Below the pieces are notes generated by a model that made no database searches, had not been told where the DNA came from, and worked only from the letters and a program-made list of their open reading frames with translations. This document shows positions 25,929 through 35,497 of a DNA stretch of 64,000 bases, in pieces. The translations under genes and the position numbers were made by a program. Numbering within the stretch: position 1 is the stretch's first letter; each line of letters starts with the position of its first letter. The stretch is taken from positions 1 to 64,000 of the forward strand of contig JBGVKG010000039.1 of assembly GCA_045123575.1 (NCBI GenBank), in the 5' to 3' direction. This DNA comes from SVEL01 sp045123575. GTDB lineage: Bacteria; Bacillota; Clostridia; Lachnospirales; Lachnospiraceae.

Positions 25929-28769
25929 TTAAATTTTCTTAAGTACATTGTGTATAAATGATTTTGCCTGTCTTACCAGCTCTCCATAGCCAACATTCGC
26001 TCCATCTGTGTCTGTTATGGTGTCATTCCACATACCGTCATATACTTTATCTGTCACTACTATACTACTATTTGTTATAGCCTTAATACTGTCTCTTATA
26101 GTTTCGTCATTAGTTGCCATTAACGTCTCATAGCTTTCCTCTTTTCTATATATAAGAGCCGATAAACTGCCTTCACCAATTTGTGCAAATATAGTAATAC
26201 GACCTTTGTATAGGCTATCACCCTCCTTTAATGTCATATGAACCATCGTAGTTTCACCACTTATCTCCATAGGAATATAATATGATTTCTTTTCTGCCTG
26301 TCTGGCCATAAATGAAACTGCCATATTCATATCTGTTCTCAACACTGACTTATCAAAGGTGTACTCCTCATTTTCTTTTGATATAGTATCTTTAAAACTG
26401 TTGTATGTATTTATCACATCAGTTTCACTATTATCATCCTCTGACTGCCATATATCAGTAATCTTATCAGCAGCATTTACCACACTGTCATCATCTAAGT
26501 CCTTAAGCTTCTTATAGAACTCCTTATGTCCTGCTAAAATATATGTATACAGGTTATTTATAGATGTTCCCTCTTTGCCAGATACGTATCTCATAAATTC
26601 CTGTTCAGACATAGTCTCCAAAGTGGACAAGAGATTTAACTTCTCTTGTATTCTTTCATTTTGATACTCTCTATGGAGAGTTTCATCCTCCATGAGGCTT
26701 TGTACACCCTCCATATAGGCAGTGAGAGCATCCTCTGTATATTCATTTTCTAGTAATCCAAATTCTGCATCTAGCTTTTTATCTATTCCGCCAGACTGTC
26801 TCGTCTTAACTGCTGTATATAGATTTGCAAGTGTCATCTGCTGACCTGCCTTTGATACAGCTCCTAAGGCCCTTCCATCATATTTATTTATCTGATTAAT
26901 CACTCTGTAGAGTTGGATATATGCATCTCTCTCTTCCTTTGTGATATCGCCCTTTTTCTCAAGCTTCCACAGATATTCGCTATACTTCTCACTGTGAGAC
27001 TTCGCCTCTAGCTCATTATTTATAACTTCTAGCTGCTCATTTAATTCTCTGATATCTGTGTTAAGTGGATTGATACCATTCTTTATAAGGTATGCTGCTG
27101 CCCTCGGAGTAAGATTCTCAGTCAATTCATCTAGCTGTGATGTTATATCACCGATAGCCTCCACTGCTTCTTTTGTTATCTCCATAGTGTTATAGCCTAA
27201 TACTCTAGCTGAACGTCTATTTTTATCATTAACTTCTATATTAAGTTCTTCTAATATATCATCTACATTTCTAAATGCCTTGGCGATATTATCACCCAAA
27301 TCACCTCTGACCTCTGTGCCCACAGCCTCATATGTCATCATTGCTGCTCTGTATCTGCTAGCCATTATCTGACCTTCTGTGTAAACTGCTTCGACTGTAA
27401 ATGAAATGCTTTCTGAATATACTCTACCAGCTACATCTATAGGCATAGATGAGAAACTAGACATCATCTCCATAGTGGTTGCCAGAAGAGATTTATCCGC
27501 GTCTTCTATATTAGAAGCCTCCATATCCAGTGATAATATCTGTGCTGACAGGCTCATTGTCTGACCACGAGCCACATCTACCATAACAGTTATCTCTGTA
27601 TATGTGATACTTATACCTACTTTTTGCATAGCAAATAAAGAACCTTGTGTCAGTACTGCTCTAGCATCTGCCAAAAGACTACTGCTCTGAGTATATCTTT
27701 CTAGTTCCCTTCCCTGTCTTGCTCTCTGCTCGTCCTCTTTTTGCCTTGCCAATACTCTCTGTTTAAGATTTTCTATATTTAATTTTTTATTATTTTTTAA
27801 TATGTAGTCTACATCCTGGTCCATTGCATTTTGTACAGTGTTTACTGCCTCTGCAATCTGCTCCATATCATACGACTCACCTGTTACAGTAGCCTTCATC
27901 GGATTCTCACCAAAATATATGGTATATGCTATATCCTGATTTAGATTTTCCATATAATCTGCATTACCAAAGTCAACCTTATCAAGGCCCTGAAGCTTTA
28001 GGAAATTCTCCAATGTCAATGGAATATTCTCATCTATAAGCCACTTTGCACTATCTAAATTATCATTACTACTCTCTATGCCATTTGCATTAAAGAAAGT
28101 CTCTACCTGTCCCTGTAACTGCTGCCAGTCTGCATCTGTTAGTTTGGCTGTGCCAGTCTTTACTCCCATACCACTATGTAGAGCCTTATATACATTTTCA
28201 ACAGTTGGGTCTAATTCATTTAGTAATATATATTTCTTGGCATTATCTGATAATGTATTTGTCTCCGATGCCAACTCACTTGTCTTTGCCACCGCATTGG
28301 CAAAACTTTCTGAACCAAGCACTGCCTCTAATTTTTCTTTATCAATATTTGGACCTGCTTCATAATCCTCACAATAAGCTGCAAGCTCTATCTGGATACG
28401 CTCATATACTCCTACAAAGCTTTCTATATTATCCTCATCAGGTATAAGCCCCCACTCCTCCAGAGCATTATAATCCTCTGGGGTAATGTTACTCTTAAGC
28501 ATGCCTATACATTCAAGAGCTGAGGTTTCCTTGCCTGCTTTCTCTATAGCCTGCTCAGCCTCATTTACATCAAAAGAGGATGTACCTTGGTACACCTCCT
28601 TCTTGTCATAATACCCCTCTGCTACCTTCTTAAATGTATCAGCATTACGTAAAAGAACTTCTCTTCTCTTTGTATCTGAATTTGATACGGTAGCCTTTCC
28701 AAGGTTATCTATATTATATTGACCATATTCAGTCTGCAGGTTTGTCGCTCCGTTAATCTTAATATCCAT
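25929..28769 (-). CDS. Large flagellar-locus protein, DUF6240-like
   Basis: The 946-residue, mostly helical and acidic protein starts MDIKINGATNLQTEYGQYNI, without a signal peptide or membrane helix. Ordered repeat-like units such as GLIPDEDNIE, ELDPTVENVYKAL, NIPLTLENFLKL and LTPRAAAYLIKNGINPL recur, each a short helix-turn-helix. The layout resembles the DUF6240 proteins that sit near flagellin genes in Lachnospiraceae; that family name is from memory. An internal 'NNPLT.EN' style spacing suggests a solenoid scaffold. It may be cytoplasmic or exported through the flagellar system. It follows the YaaL-like gene and precedes flagellin. Confidence 0.65.
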   Translation of the reverse strand: MDIKINGATNLQTEYGQYNIDNLGKATVSNSDTKRREVLLRNADTFKKVAEGYYDKKEVYQGTSSFDVNEAEQAIEKAGKETSALECIGMLKSNITPEDYNALEEWGLIPDEDNIESFVGVYERIQIELAAYCEDYEAGPNIDKEKLEAVLGSESFANAVAKTSELASETNTLSDNAKKYILLNELDPTVENVYKALHSGMGVKTGTAKLTDADWQQLQGQVETFFNANGIESSNDNLDSAKWLIDENIPLTLENFLKLQGLDKVDFGNADYMENLNQDIAYTIYFGENPMKATVTGESYDMEQIAEAVNTVQNAMDQDVDYILKNNKKLNIENLKQRVLARQKEDEQRARQGRELERYTQSSSLLADARAVLTQGSLFAMQKVGISITYTEITVMVDVARGQTMSLSAQILSLDMEASNIEDADKSLLATTMEMMSSFSSMPIDVAGRVYSESISFTVEAVYTEGQIMASRYRAAMMTYEAVGTEVRGDLGDNIAKAFRNVDDILEELNIEVNDKNRRSARVLGYNTMEITKEAVEAIGDITSQLDELTENLTPRAAAYLIKNGINPLNTDIRELNEQLEVINNELEAKSHSEKYSEYLWKLEKKGDITKEERDAYIQLYRVINQINKYDGRALGAVSKAGQQMTLANLYTAVKTRQSGGIDKKLDAEFGLLENEYTEDALTAYMEGVQSLMEDETLHREYQNERIQEKLNLLSTLETMSEQEFMRYVSGKEGTSINNLYTYILAGHKEFYKKLKDLDDDSVVNAADKITDIWQSEDDNSETDVINTYNSFKDTISKENEEYTFDKSVLRTDMNMAVSFMARQAEKKSYYIPMEISGETTMVHMTLKEGDSLYKGRITIFAQIGEGSLSALIYRKEESYETLMATNDETIRDSIKAITNSSIVVTDKVYDGMWNDTITDTDGANVGYGELVRQAKSFIHNVLKKI

Positions 28770-28820
28770 CCTAGTATCTCTCTTCCTGCGTCCTCCGTGA
28801 CTGTACTCTCTTCCTGTATG

Positions 28821-29063
28821 TTATTTCGTCATCTTTTCGCGATATCTTAACTCCTCAACTGTTTTTACTTGAGATAAAATGAATTTGTACCTTAATTGAA
28901 CGGCATTTAACTCGTAGATACAGCAGTCAATAAGCTCTGGTTCTATCACATAGGAAAGATTTGCATAAGCCCTATCCATAGCATCCTGTGTCTGCTGTAA
29001 CTCCTGTCTTAACTCCTCTATATTGGCATCATATTTCGATTTGACATTCTTTTTATTTCCCAT
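28821..29063 (-). CDS. DUF2508 (YaaL-like) protein
   Basis: This 80-residue helical protein carries the YaaL-type core YANLSYVIEPELIDCCIYELNAVQLRYKFIL. Family function is unknown; in Bacillus yaaL lies near recR and pro-sigmaK processing genes. GGGAGT lies eight bases before the start. It begins the leftward group with the 946-residue protein. Confidence 0.8.
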   Translation of the reverse strand: MGNKKNVKSKYDANIEELRQELQQTQDAMDRAYANLSYVIEPELIDCCIYELNAVQLRYKFILSQVKTVEELRYREKMTK

Positions 29064-29172
29064 AAATCATACTCCCGATTTTTATTCTTAATAATGAGTA
29101 TGGTTGCATTTGGTGATTTTATTCTTAAAAATGGGAAATTTTTGTGAAATGTGCAAAAAAGTTTTTTCATAA

Positions 29173-29190
29173 TTCTACATAAATGTAGAA
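29173..29190. promoter_or_regulatory. Palindrome upstream of the Tad promoter
   Basis: TTCTACAT-AA-ATGTAGAA is a perfect 8+8 bp inverted repeat 24 bp upstream of the Tad -35 element and in the divergent gap. It is a candidate operator. Confidence 0.45.
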
Positions 29191-29214
29191 CTGACGGAAA
29201 TTGGCGAAAAAGCC

Positions 29215-29244
29215 TAGACACACGCTATTTTAGAGTTGTATAAT
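29215..29244 (+). promoter_or_regulatory. Sigma-A promoter of the Tad operon
   Basis: TAGACA, an 18-base spacer and a perfect TATAAT. The leader that follows holds two small hairpins (CTACC/GGTAG and TGAGG/CCTCA) before the ribosome-binding site at 29329-29334. Confidence 0.7.
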
Positions 29245-29341
29245 TAGGACACTACCCGATGTGGTAGGAACATCTTAAGATTTAATGAGGATTTCCCTCA
29301 AGTATTCCGGAACTAAATATTACACATTAGGAGGTGAATTA

Positions 29342-30355
29342 TTGGATTATGGACTAATCGCCATATATGATAAGGATGCTGAATATGCACATTCCTTGGC
29401 CAATTATTTTCGAATTAAAGGATGTCTGTCCTCAGAAATTGTAGTTTTTACCAGAGACACTGCTTTTTTAGAATTTGTAATGGACCATTCTATAGATATC
29501 CTTTTAATAGAACAAGAACATATAAATACTGTTGCTAATCTATCTATAACCAACAATCTATTTATTCTAAGTAAAGATCGAATGCTAAATGCTGATAATA
29601 GTATTGGACATTTTATCTACAAATACTCTTCAGCAGAGGATATACTACGTCTTACAATGGCATCTTATGAGCCAAGTAAACAACATTCATCCATTCGCTT
29701 TCTTAAGAATAATACTAGTAATATCATAGGTATCTACTCCCCCCTAGGCAGATGTGGTAAAACTTCTTTTTCACTAGCTCTAGCCCTTCAATATGGGATG
29801 CGTTCATCATGCTTATTTCTAAGTATGGACGAAGCTTCTACTTTAAGATACCTATTTGAATGGGACAGTATTCACTGTTCTCTTGACGAACTTCTATACT
29901 ATTTTTTACAATCAGGGAATGCTGTAGAAAGTAAACTTTTATCTGTTGTGAAACATATGTGGGGTATAGATATTATGCCACCATTTACTAAGCTATCTAT
30001 GTTTAACGAACTATCTATTACCGATTGGTGCGAGTTTATAACTCAACTGGCAAACATTGGTAAATATCAATACATTATCATAGACATAGGCTCATCTTCT
30101 CCTGTGGAACCATTATTAAATCTATGCGATAAGGTATATGTACCTTCCATAGATAATGACGTTTACGCACTAGATAAAATCAATACTTTTATGGAACATT
30201 TTCTATCCTCCGACTCAGAAAATGTCACTCATATTCAGACTATCACACTTCCATATGTAAGCTACACGAAAAACCCCAATGAATATTTACATCAACTAAC
30301 TTCTGGCAATATGGCAGAGCTCGTTGCTGATATCACAACACAAAGCAGTCTATAG
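29342..30355 (+). CDS. TadZ/CpaE-like ATPase of the Tad pilus
   Basis: An N-terminal receiver-like domain (about residues 1-110) is followed by a ParA/MinD-type ATPase domain. The Walker A reads SPLGRCGKTSFSLALA, lacking the KGG lysine of ParA, as is common in TadZ/CpaE. The Walker B region is YIIIDIGSS. It localises the pilus machine at the membrane. The start is TTG at 29342 because AGGAGG lies seven bases upstream; an ATG-containing extension to 29285 has no such site. First gene of the operon, reading against its leftward neighbours. Confidence 0.85.
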   Translation: MDYGLIAIYDKDAEYAHSLANYFRIKGCLSSEIVVFTRDTAFLEFVMDHSIDILLIEQEHINTVANLSITNNLFILSKDRMLNADNSIGHFIYKYSSAEDILRLTMASYEPSKQHSSIRFLKNNTSNIIGIYSPLGRCGKTSFSLALALQYGMRSSCLFLSMDEASTLRYLFEWDSIHCSLDELLYYFLQSGNAVESKLLSVVKHMWGIDIMPPFTKLSMFNELSITDWCEFITQLANIGKYQYIIIDIGSSSPVEPLLNLCDKVYVPSIDNDVYALDKINTFMEHFLSSDSENVTHIQTITLPYVSYTKNPNEYLHQLTSGNMAELVADITTQSSL

Positions 30356-30366
30356 GAGGGATTATT

Positions 30367-31569
30367 ATAACGCATAATATTTGCAATAGTATTAAGTCTA
30401 GCATTTTAGAACAGATCGATTTATCTACTGATATCGATGATGCCATGCTTTTAGAGATTATCGATAAAGAAATCTTATGTTCTAGGTTAAGTTCGCACCT
30501 AGCGCTAAAGGATAAAATAAAGCTTCGAGGGCTTGTATTTAATTCTTTACGTGGCTTAGACGTTCTTGAAGATTTAATTAAGGATGATTCCATTACTGAA
30601 ATTATGGTTAATGGGTACGATACTATTTTTGTCGAGAAGAATAATCATATAGAAAAGCTTTCTTTATCCTTTGATTCAAAGGAGAGGCTTTCAAATGTTA
30701 TTCAACAGATAGTTTCTTACTCAAACCGTCGTGTAAATGAAGCTGCACCTATTGCTGATACAAGATTAAAGGATGGTTCTAGAGTAAATATTGTACTAGA
30801 TCCTGTAGCTATAAACGGTCCTATTATCACTATTCGAAAATTTTCACATACCCCATTAACAATCGACAGACTAATAGAACTTAACGCCATTACAAAAGAG
30901 GCAGCAGATTTTCTTAGAATGCTAGTTGTATCAGGATATAACATTTTCGTTAGTGGTGGGACCAGTTCTGGAAAAACAACATTCTTAAATGTTTTATCTA
31001 ATTTTATTCCTAAGGAGGAGCGAGTTATTACCATTGAAGACTCTGCAGAACTATCCTTACAAAACGTGGATAATATTGTTCGTCTAGAGATGCGACAAGC
31101 CAATATGGAGGGCAAAGGTGCTATAAGCATCCGAGACCTTATTCACTCCTCCTTACGTATGCGACCTGACAGGATTATCATCGGTGAAGTCCGTGGCCCA
31201 GAAGCAATAGATATGCTTCAAGCTATGGATACCGGCCACAATGGTTGTATGTCTACCGGTCACGCCAATAGTGCTAGGGATATGCTTGGAAGACTGACTA
31301 CTATGTCTCTTATGGCTATGGATATTCCTATTGGAGCTATAAAAAGTCAAATAGCTTCTGGACTGGATATTATTATTCATCTAGGGCGTACCAAAGATCG
31401 ACTACGAAAAGTTATGGAGATCACAGAGGTTGTAGGCTATGACGGAAACGATATATTGCTAAATCCAATATTTCAATTCCACTTAACCAACGGACTAATC
31501 CCAACCCAAAACAAACTGGTACATACAGACAAATTAGTATCTCACGGCTTTATGATACAAGAGATGTAA
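30367..31569 (+). CDS. cpaF: CpaF/TadA-type secretion ATPase, possible non-ATG start
   Basis: The type II/IV secretion ATPase core shows GGTSSGKTTFLNVL (Walker A), an EDSAEL acidic motif, the Asp box DRIIIGEVRGPEAIDML, and the His box GHNGCMSTGHANS. It powers assembly of Tad pili at the inner face of the membrane. A ribosome-binding site AGGAGGG (30354-30360) overlaps the end of the tadZ gene, but the in-frame codons after it are ATT ATT ATA ACG. The first ATG is at 30445 with no ribosome-binding site. Homology to the CpaF N-terminal helix (SILEQIDLSTDIDDAM) supports the upstream start; ATA at 30367 has the best spacing. Confidence 0.85.
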   Translation: MTHNICNSIKSSILEQIDLSTDIDDAMLLEIIDKEILCSRLSSHLALKDKIKLRGLVFNSLRGLDVLEDLIKDDSITEIMVNGYDTIFVEKNNHIEKLSLSFDSKERLSNVIQQIVSYSNRRVNEAAPIADTRLKDGSRVNIVLDPVAINGPIITIRKFSHTPLTIDRLIELNAITKEAADFLRMLVVSGYNIFVSGGTSSGKTTFLNVLSNFIPKEERVITIEDSAELSLQNVDNIVRLEMRQANMEGKGAISIRDLIHSSLRMRPDRIIIGEVRGPEAIDMLQAMDTGHNGCMSTGHANSARDMLGRLTTMSLMAMDIPIGAIKSQIASGLDIIIHLGRTKDRLRKVMEITEVVGYDGNDILLNPIFQFHLTNGLIPTQNKLVHTDKLVSHGFMIQEM

Positions 31570-31581
31570 GGAGGTTTACTG

Positions 31582-32316
31582 TTGAATTACAAAATCTATA
31601 AACTTTCTATACAGGAATATATTTATGGAGGTACTCTGTTTACATTTGCTGCTGTCTTTTTATCCTACCTTTTTTACAATTCTTTATGGCCTCTTATTTT
31701 GATAATGCCTTGTATAATTTTCTTTTTCAAAATTCTTAAAGGATATCTTCATAAGCGGCAGCAACAAACTATAACTATAGAATTTAAAGATATGCTTATC
31801 TCCTTAAGTAGCCTTCTATCATCAGGATATTCTGTAGAAAATGCTATATCAGAGGTTCGTAGAGAAATCTTTGCATTACACGGCTCTTGTATTGTCTATA
31901 AGGAGCTTATAGGCATAGAAAAACAACTGCAACTTAATGTTCCTATAGAGGTGGCCTTTTCTGATTTTGCTTATCGAACTGACATTGAAATTATACATAC
32001 ATTTAGCCAGATCCTATCCATAGCCAAACAAACTGGTGGCAACCTAAAATCAATTATTCTTGCTACCACATCAAATATATCTTCACAGATTGATGTTCGT
32101 ATGGAAATAGCATCTCATCTAGCTGGGCAACAACTAGAATTATATATAATGGCTATTATGCCTCCAGCTATTATGATCTACATAAAGCTAACTAACCCTG
32201 GCTTTTTTTCACCTGTATACAACAATATTTTAGGTATCGTTATTATGACTATATGTCTTATGTTATATATAGCTTCTGTATATATAGCTTACAAAATTTT
32301 ATCCAAAATAGAGTAA
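31582..32316 (+). CDS. tadB: TadB-like inner-membrane pilus assembly protein
   Basis: This 244-residue protein has N-terminal membrane helices, a cytoplasmic type II secretion F domain (EFKDMLISLSSLLSSGYSVENAISEVRRE, then AYRTDIEIIHTFSQILSIAKQTGGN), and C-terminal helices. It anchors the CpaF ATPase. The start is TTG with AAGGAGG seven bases upstream. It follows cpaF by 12 bp. Confidence 0.85.
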   Translation: MNYKIYKLSIQEYIYGGTLFTFAAVFLSYLFYNSLWPLILIMPCIIFFFKILKGYLHKRQQQTITIEFKDMLISLSSLLSSGYSVENAISEVRREIFALHGSCIVYKELIGIEKQLQLNVPIEVAFSDFAYRTDIEIIHTFSQILSIAKQTGGNLKSIILATTSNISSQIDVRMEIASHLAGQQLELYIMAIMPPAIMIYIKLTNPGFFSPVYNNILGIVIMTICLMLYIASVYIAYKILSKIE

Positions 32317-32326
32317 AGGAGAATAT

Positions 32327-33739
32327 ATGGAATTAGTATATACTATACTATTTATTTTATTATTTATATCTTGCATTGTATCTATAATTTTATTTAGAAA
32401 ATACAGATTAGATAACATATTAGGAAAAGGTGTTGTTCCCATTTCCTTGTTAAAAGGTATCTCTATGTATTTAACAGATACCATCTATAAAAAGCACACC
32501 AAAGATGGTGATGAAATATTATACAGGCATCGTGTCAAAATCATATCCTATATACTTATAATTTTTCTTATATGTAATGGTTGTGGTGCTGTTTATCTTA
32601 TTGGTCACCAACTTTCTAAAAACGACCTAATACAAAGTCTAACTAGACCAAATGTAGGCGAGGGAGATAATACCATAACAGTAATGACGGAAAATGAATC
32701 TTATACAGGTCCTATGGACATTACTATCGATGAAAGAGTTTATACTTTTGATGAAACTATGGAGATTTTTAATAATTATAGAAAAGATTTCGACGCTTTG
32801 GTTTTAGGTGATAATAGTTCTTTTTTACATGTTATAAGTCCATTACATCTTCCCTCTGTACTGGGCAAAGAAAATATTTCTGTCTCATGGAATATAGCTG
32901 ACACTGATATCATTGATTACAGTGGAAAAATAGGTGAGAACATTCCCGATAGTGGAGCTCACACCGATATAATCGCCACATGGACTTTAGGCGAAATATC
33001 TGCGGATATCTGCTATTATGTAAAAGTTTTCCCACCTGTAAAAGATGCCAAAACCACTATATCAGAATATATACATAATCAAATAAATTCAGAAAGTAAT
33101 AAGCATAATAGCAATATAACATTACCTGACACAATAAACGGAACTTCGATTAAATACAGTAAATACAAAGAAAGTTTGCCACCTATAACCTTTCTATTCG
33201 TATTTTTCTGCCTATCCATATTTGTAGTTATCTCTGAAAAGAAAGATTATGCGAGACTTAAGAAATATAGACAAGACCGTTTAAAAGATGATTATCCTAC
33301 ATTAGTAAATAAATTATCTCTCTTAACCACAGCCGGTTTAAATATAAGACACGCTTTAGAACGTATCGTTTCAGACTATTCATCAACATCTAAAGACTTT
33401 ACAAACAATCATCCTGCTTATGATGAAATCGCCAATACCTGCTCACAGATTAGAAATGGTATATATGAACCACTGGCTTATCAGCAGCTTGGCATCCGTT
33501 GCGGATTACCTTGTTATACCAAGCTTACGTCCTATATGGTAACAGGTTTGAAACGCGGAGGACAAGATTTCAATCAGCTTCTTGCACATGAAGCCAATAA
33601 TGCTCTCCTTGAACAAAAAGCAAATATCCTTCAGAATGGTCAACGAGCCTCCACAAAACTTATGGGCCCTATGATGCTTCTATTTGTAGTTATTATGTGC
33701 CTAGTTATGATACCAGCTTTTTTATCTATGAGCATGTAA
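32327..33739 (+). CDS. tadC: TadC-like protein with an inserted Ig-like domain
   Basis: The 470-residue protein has N-terminal membrane helices (about residues 3-24 and 71-95). A long extracytoplasmic segment (about 100-280) contains a bacterial-Ig-like stretch (SVLGKENISVSWNIADTDII, then ATWTLGEISADICYYVKVFPP). Another helix leads into the T2SSF domain with DDYPTLVNKLSLLTTAGLNIRHALERI and MVTGLKRGG. TadC is normally a 300-residue partner of TadB, so the insertion makes this one unusually long. The insert resembles an atrophied bacterial Ig domain; this is my judgement from the pattern. Confidence 0.8.
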   Translation: MELVYTILFILLFISCIVSIILFRKYRLDNILGKGVVPISLLKGISMYLTDTIYKKHTKDGDEILYRHRVKIISYILIIFLICNGCGAVYLIGHQLSKNDLIQSLTRPNVGEGDNTITVMTENESYTGPMDITIDERVYTFDETMEIFNNYRKDFDALVLGDNSSFLHVISPLHLPSVLGKENISVSWNIADTDIIDYSGKIGENIPDSGAHTDIIATWTLGEISADICYYVKVFPPVKDAKTTISEYIHNQINSESNKHNSNITLPDTINGTSIKYSKYKESLPPITFLFVFFCLSIFVVISEKKDYARLKKYRQDRLKDDYPTLVNKLSLLTTAGLNIRHALERIVSDYSSTSKDFTNNHPAYDEIANTCSQIRNGIYEPLAYQQLGIRCGLPCYTKLTSYMVTGLKRGGQDFNQLLAHEANNALLEQKANILQNGQRASTKLMGPMMLLFVVIMCLVMIPAFLSMSM

Positions 33740-33792
33740 ATTTTTTCGATTAACTATATAAAAATAAACATTAAGAAAGATGAGGATTCATT

Positions 33793-33996
33793 ATGAACAA
33801 ACTGATAACAAATATTAAATGTAAAAGTATAACTCTTTTACACAAGTTAAATAGTTTTGATAAAGCAAGCGGAACACTAGAAATGGTCTTAATCATAGTT
33901 ATAATATTAGGACTTCTAGTTATATTTAGAGATAATATTGAACAGCTTATAAAAAGTGTCTTTGGCAAAATAAATAATCAGGTTAATTCATTTTAA
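33793..33996 (+). CDS. Flp1-like type IVb pilin
   Basis: A 67-residue protein with a short basic leader, then GTLEMVLIIVIILGLLVIFRDNIEQLIKSVF, matching the Flp1-like pilin family (one hydrophobic helix, Glu after the cleavage Gly). It is the likely major pilus subunit, processed by the prepilin peptidase encoded at 36499. GAATGAGGATTC-like purine sequence precedes the ATG. Confidence 0.85.
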   Translation: MNKLITNIKCKSITLLHKLNSFDKASGTLEMVLIIVIILGLLVIFRDNIEQLIKSVFGKINNQVNSF

Positions 33997-33999
33997 TTT

Positions 34000-35475
34000 A
34001 TGAATAGCATAGAAAAAAATATTTCCGCTTCTGTAACCTTGTATTTGTCTATATGCCTTTCCTTAATCTTGAGTCTTGTGTGTTATACTATAGAATCCTG
34101 TCGATTGGACGGACAAATATGTCGTGCAGAGGGCATATCCTATATTAGCACCGATTCTGTAATGTCCCATTATTGTCTACCTCTTTTCAGCGAATATGGT
34201 ATTTTTGCTTTAAATGATCAAGGAATAGATATACCTAATTACATTACAAAATATGCTGATAAAAACTGTGAAACGCCAAAAGGATTATTATGGACTCAAG
34301 GTTCATTTCTTGATATAGATATTGGCCAAACTGATATAAAAAATTACACCTATCTAACAGATAAAGATGGAGAGATTTTTGCCAATCAGATTTCTGATTA
34401 CATTATGTTTCTAGAGTTAGATGCAGCCATTGACAAGCTACTTTCTTTAACAGAATCAGATACTCTAGAGATATTCTCACAGACAAAAGATGGCACTCCT
34501 GATATAAACTTTGACAATATAGATAGTTCTGTTCTTGAGCAATATATAGATGATGACGTTAAACGAACTGGTGAAACTAATGAAGACTTAAGTAAAATTA
34601 ACAAGACGACTTTTTTACCAACTATTACTTCAAATATAACGCATCATCTAAAAAATACATTATTGGCCACTCTTATATCAGACCCTACTTCTATATCTGA
34701 TGCTACTATAGACAAGATTATACTTCCATCTGTTACATGTCAATTATCTCAAGAAGGACAAGAAGCCTTACAAGGCTATCATAAAGATATTATGGCTGTA
34801 AACTATGAGAAAGCAGGATTTTGCGAATATATACATCACACCTTTGAAAATTACACAACATCATCTAAAAATGGCCCGTTGAAATACGAGATGGAATATA
34901 TAATAGCTGGACAAGAATCAGATGACGCCAATCTTCTAAACACTGCCTGTCAGCTAATCGCTTTTAGAACAGGACTTAATCTTATTCATCTATTATCAGA
35001 TAATGACAAATTCAACGCAGCATGGGTTATCGCTAGCTCTGCATCATCCATTCCAGGTGTTCCTTATGTACTTCAAGGTATCATATTAACAGTATGGGCA
35101 TGTGCAGAATCTATAATCGATGTAAGAGATTTACTATCTGGTATGAATGTTCCCTTAATAAAATCATCCGACCAATGGAATTTATCTATAGAAGGACTAC
35201 TAAACTTCTCTAAAAATTCCCAATCGAAAAATAAAGGCACTGATGGTCTTTCATACAGCAGATATTTAGAAATGCTGTTAGCTACTCAAAATCCCATTTC
35301 ATTACGTTACCGGACTATGGATCTAATACAGATGAATCTATGTCATAAGTATAACCATGAATTTAGAATGTCAAGATGTGTTACTGGTATACAGGGAACT
35401 ATTTCCTACCAATTTCCAGCACTTTTCTCAAAAAAGACATATACATACAAATCATCCTTTAGCCTAAATTACTGA
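34000..35475 (+). CDS. DUF5702 protein of the Tad cluster
   Basis: The 491-residue protein has one N-terminal membrane helix (SVTLYLSICLSLILSLVCY) typical of TadE-like pseudopilins, and a long extracytoplasmic domain. DUF5702 proteins occur in clostridial Tad operons; the identification is by the N-terminal pattern and position. It starts 4 bp after the pilin stop without a clear ribosome-binding site, so translational coupling is likely. Confidence 0.75.
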   Translation: MNSIEKNISASVTLYLSICLSLILSLVCYTIESCRLDGQICRAEGISYISTDSVMSHYCLPLFSEYGIFALNDQGIDIPNYITKYADKNCETPKGLLWTQGSFLDIDIGQTDIKNYTYLTDKDGEIFANQISDYIMFLELDAAIDKLLSLTESDTLEIFSQTKDGTPDINFDNIDSSVLEQYIDDDVKRTGETNEDLSKINKTTFLPTITSNITHHLKNTLLATLISDPTSISDATIDKIILPSVTCQLSQEGQEALQGYHKDIMAVNYEKAGFCEYIHHTFENYTTSSKNGPLKYEMEYIIAGQESDDANLLNTACQLIAFRTGLNLIHLLSDNDKFNAAWVIASSASSIPGVPYVLQGIILTVWACAESIIDVRDLLSGMNVPLIKSSDQWNLSIEGLLNFSKNSQSKNKGTDGLSYSRYLEMLLATQNPISLRYRTMDLIQMNLCHKYNHEFRMSRCVTGIQGTISYQFPALFSKKTYTYKSSFSLNY

Positions 35476-35497
35476 TAAACCAAGGAGGTGTATAGGC

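Noticed and set aside
29018..29221. Minus-strand 67-codon ORF upstream of the YaaL-like gene
   Set aside because: It overlaps the gene in another frame, crosses the palindrome and ends in the Tad promoter area, without a ribosome-binding site.
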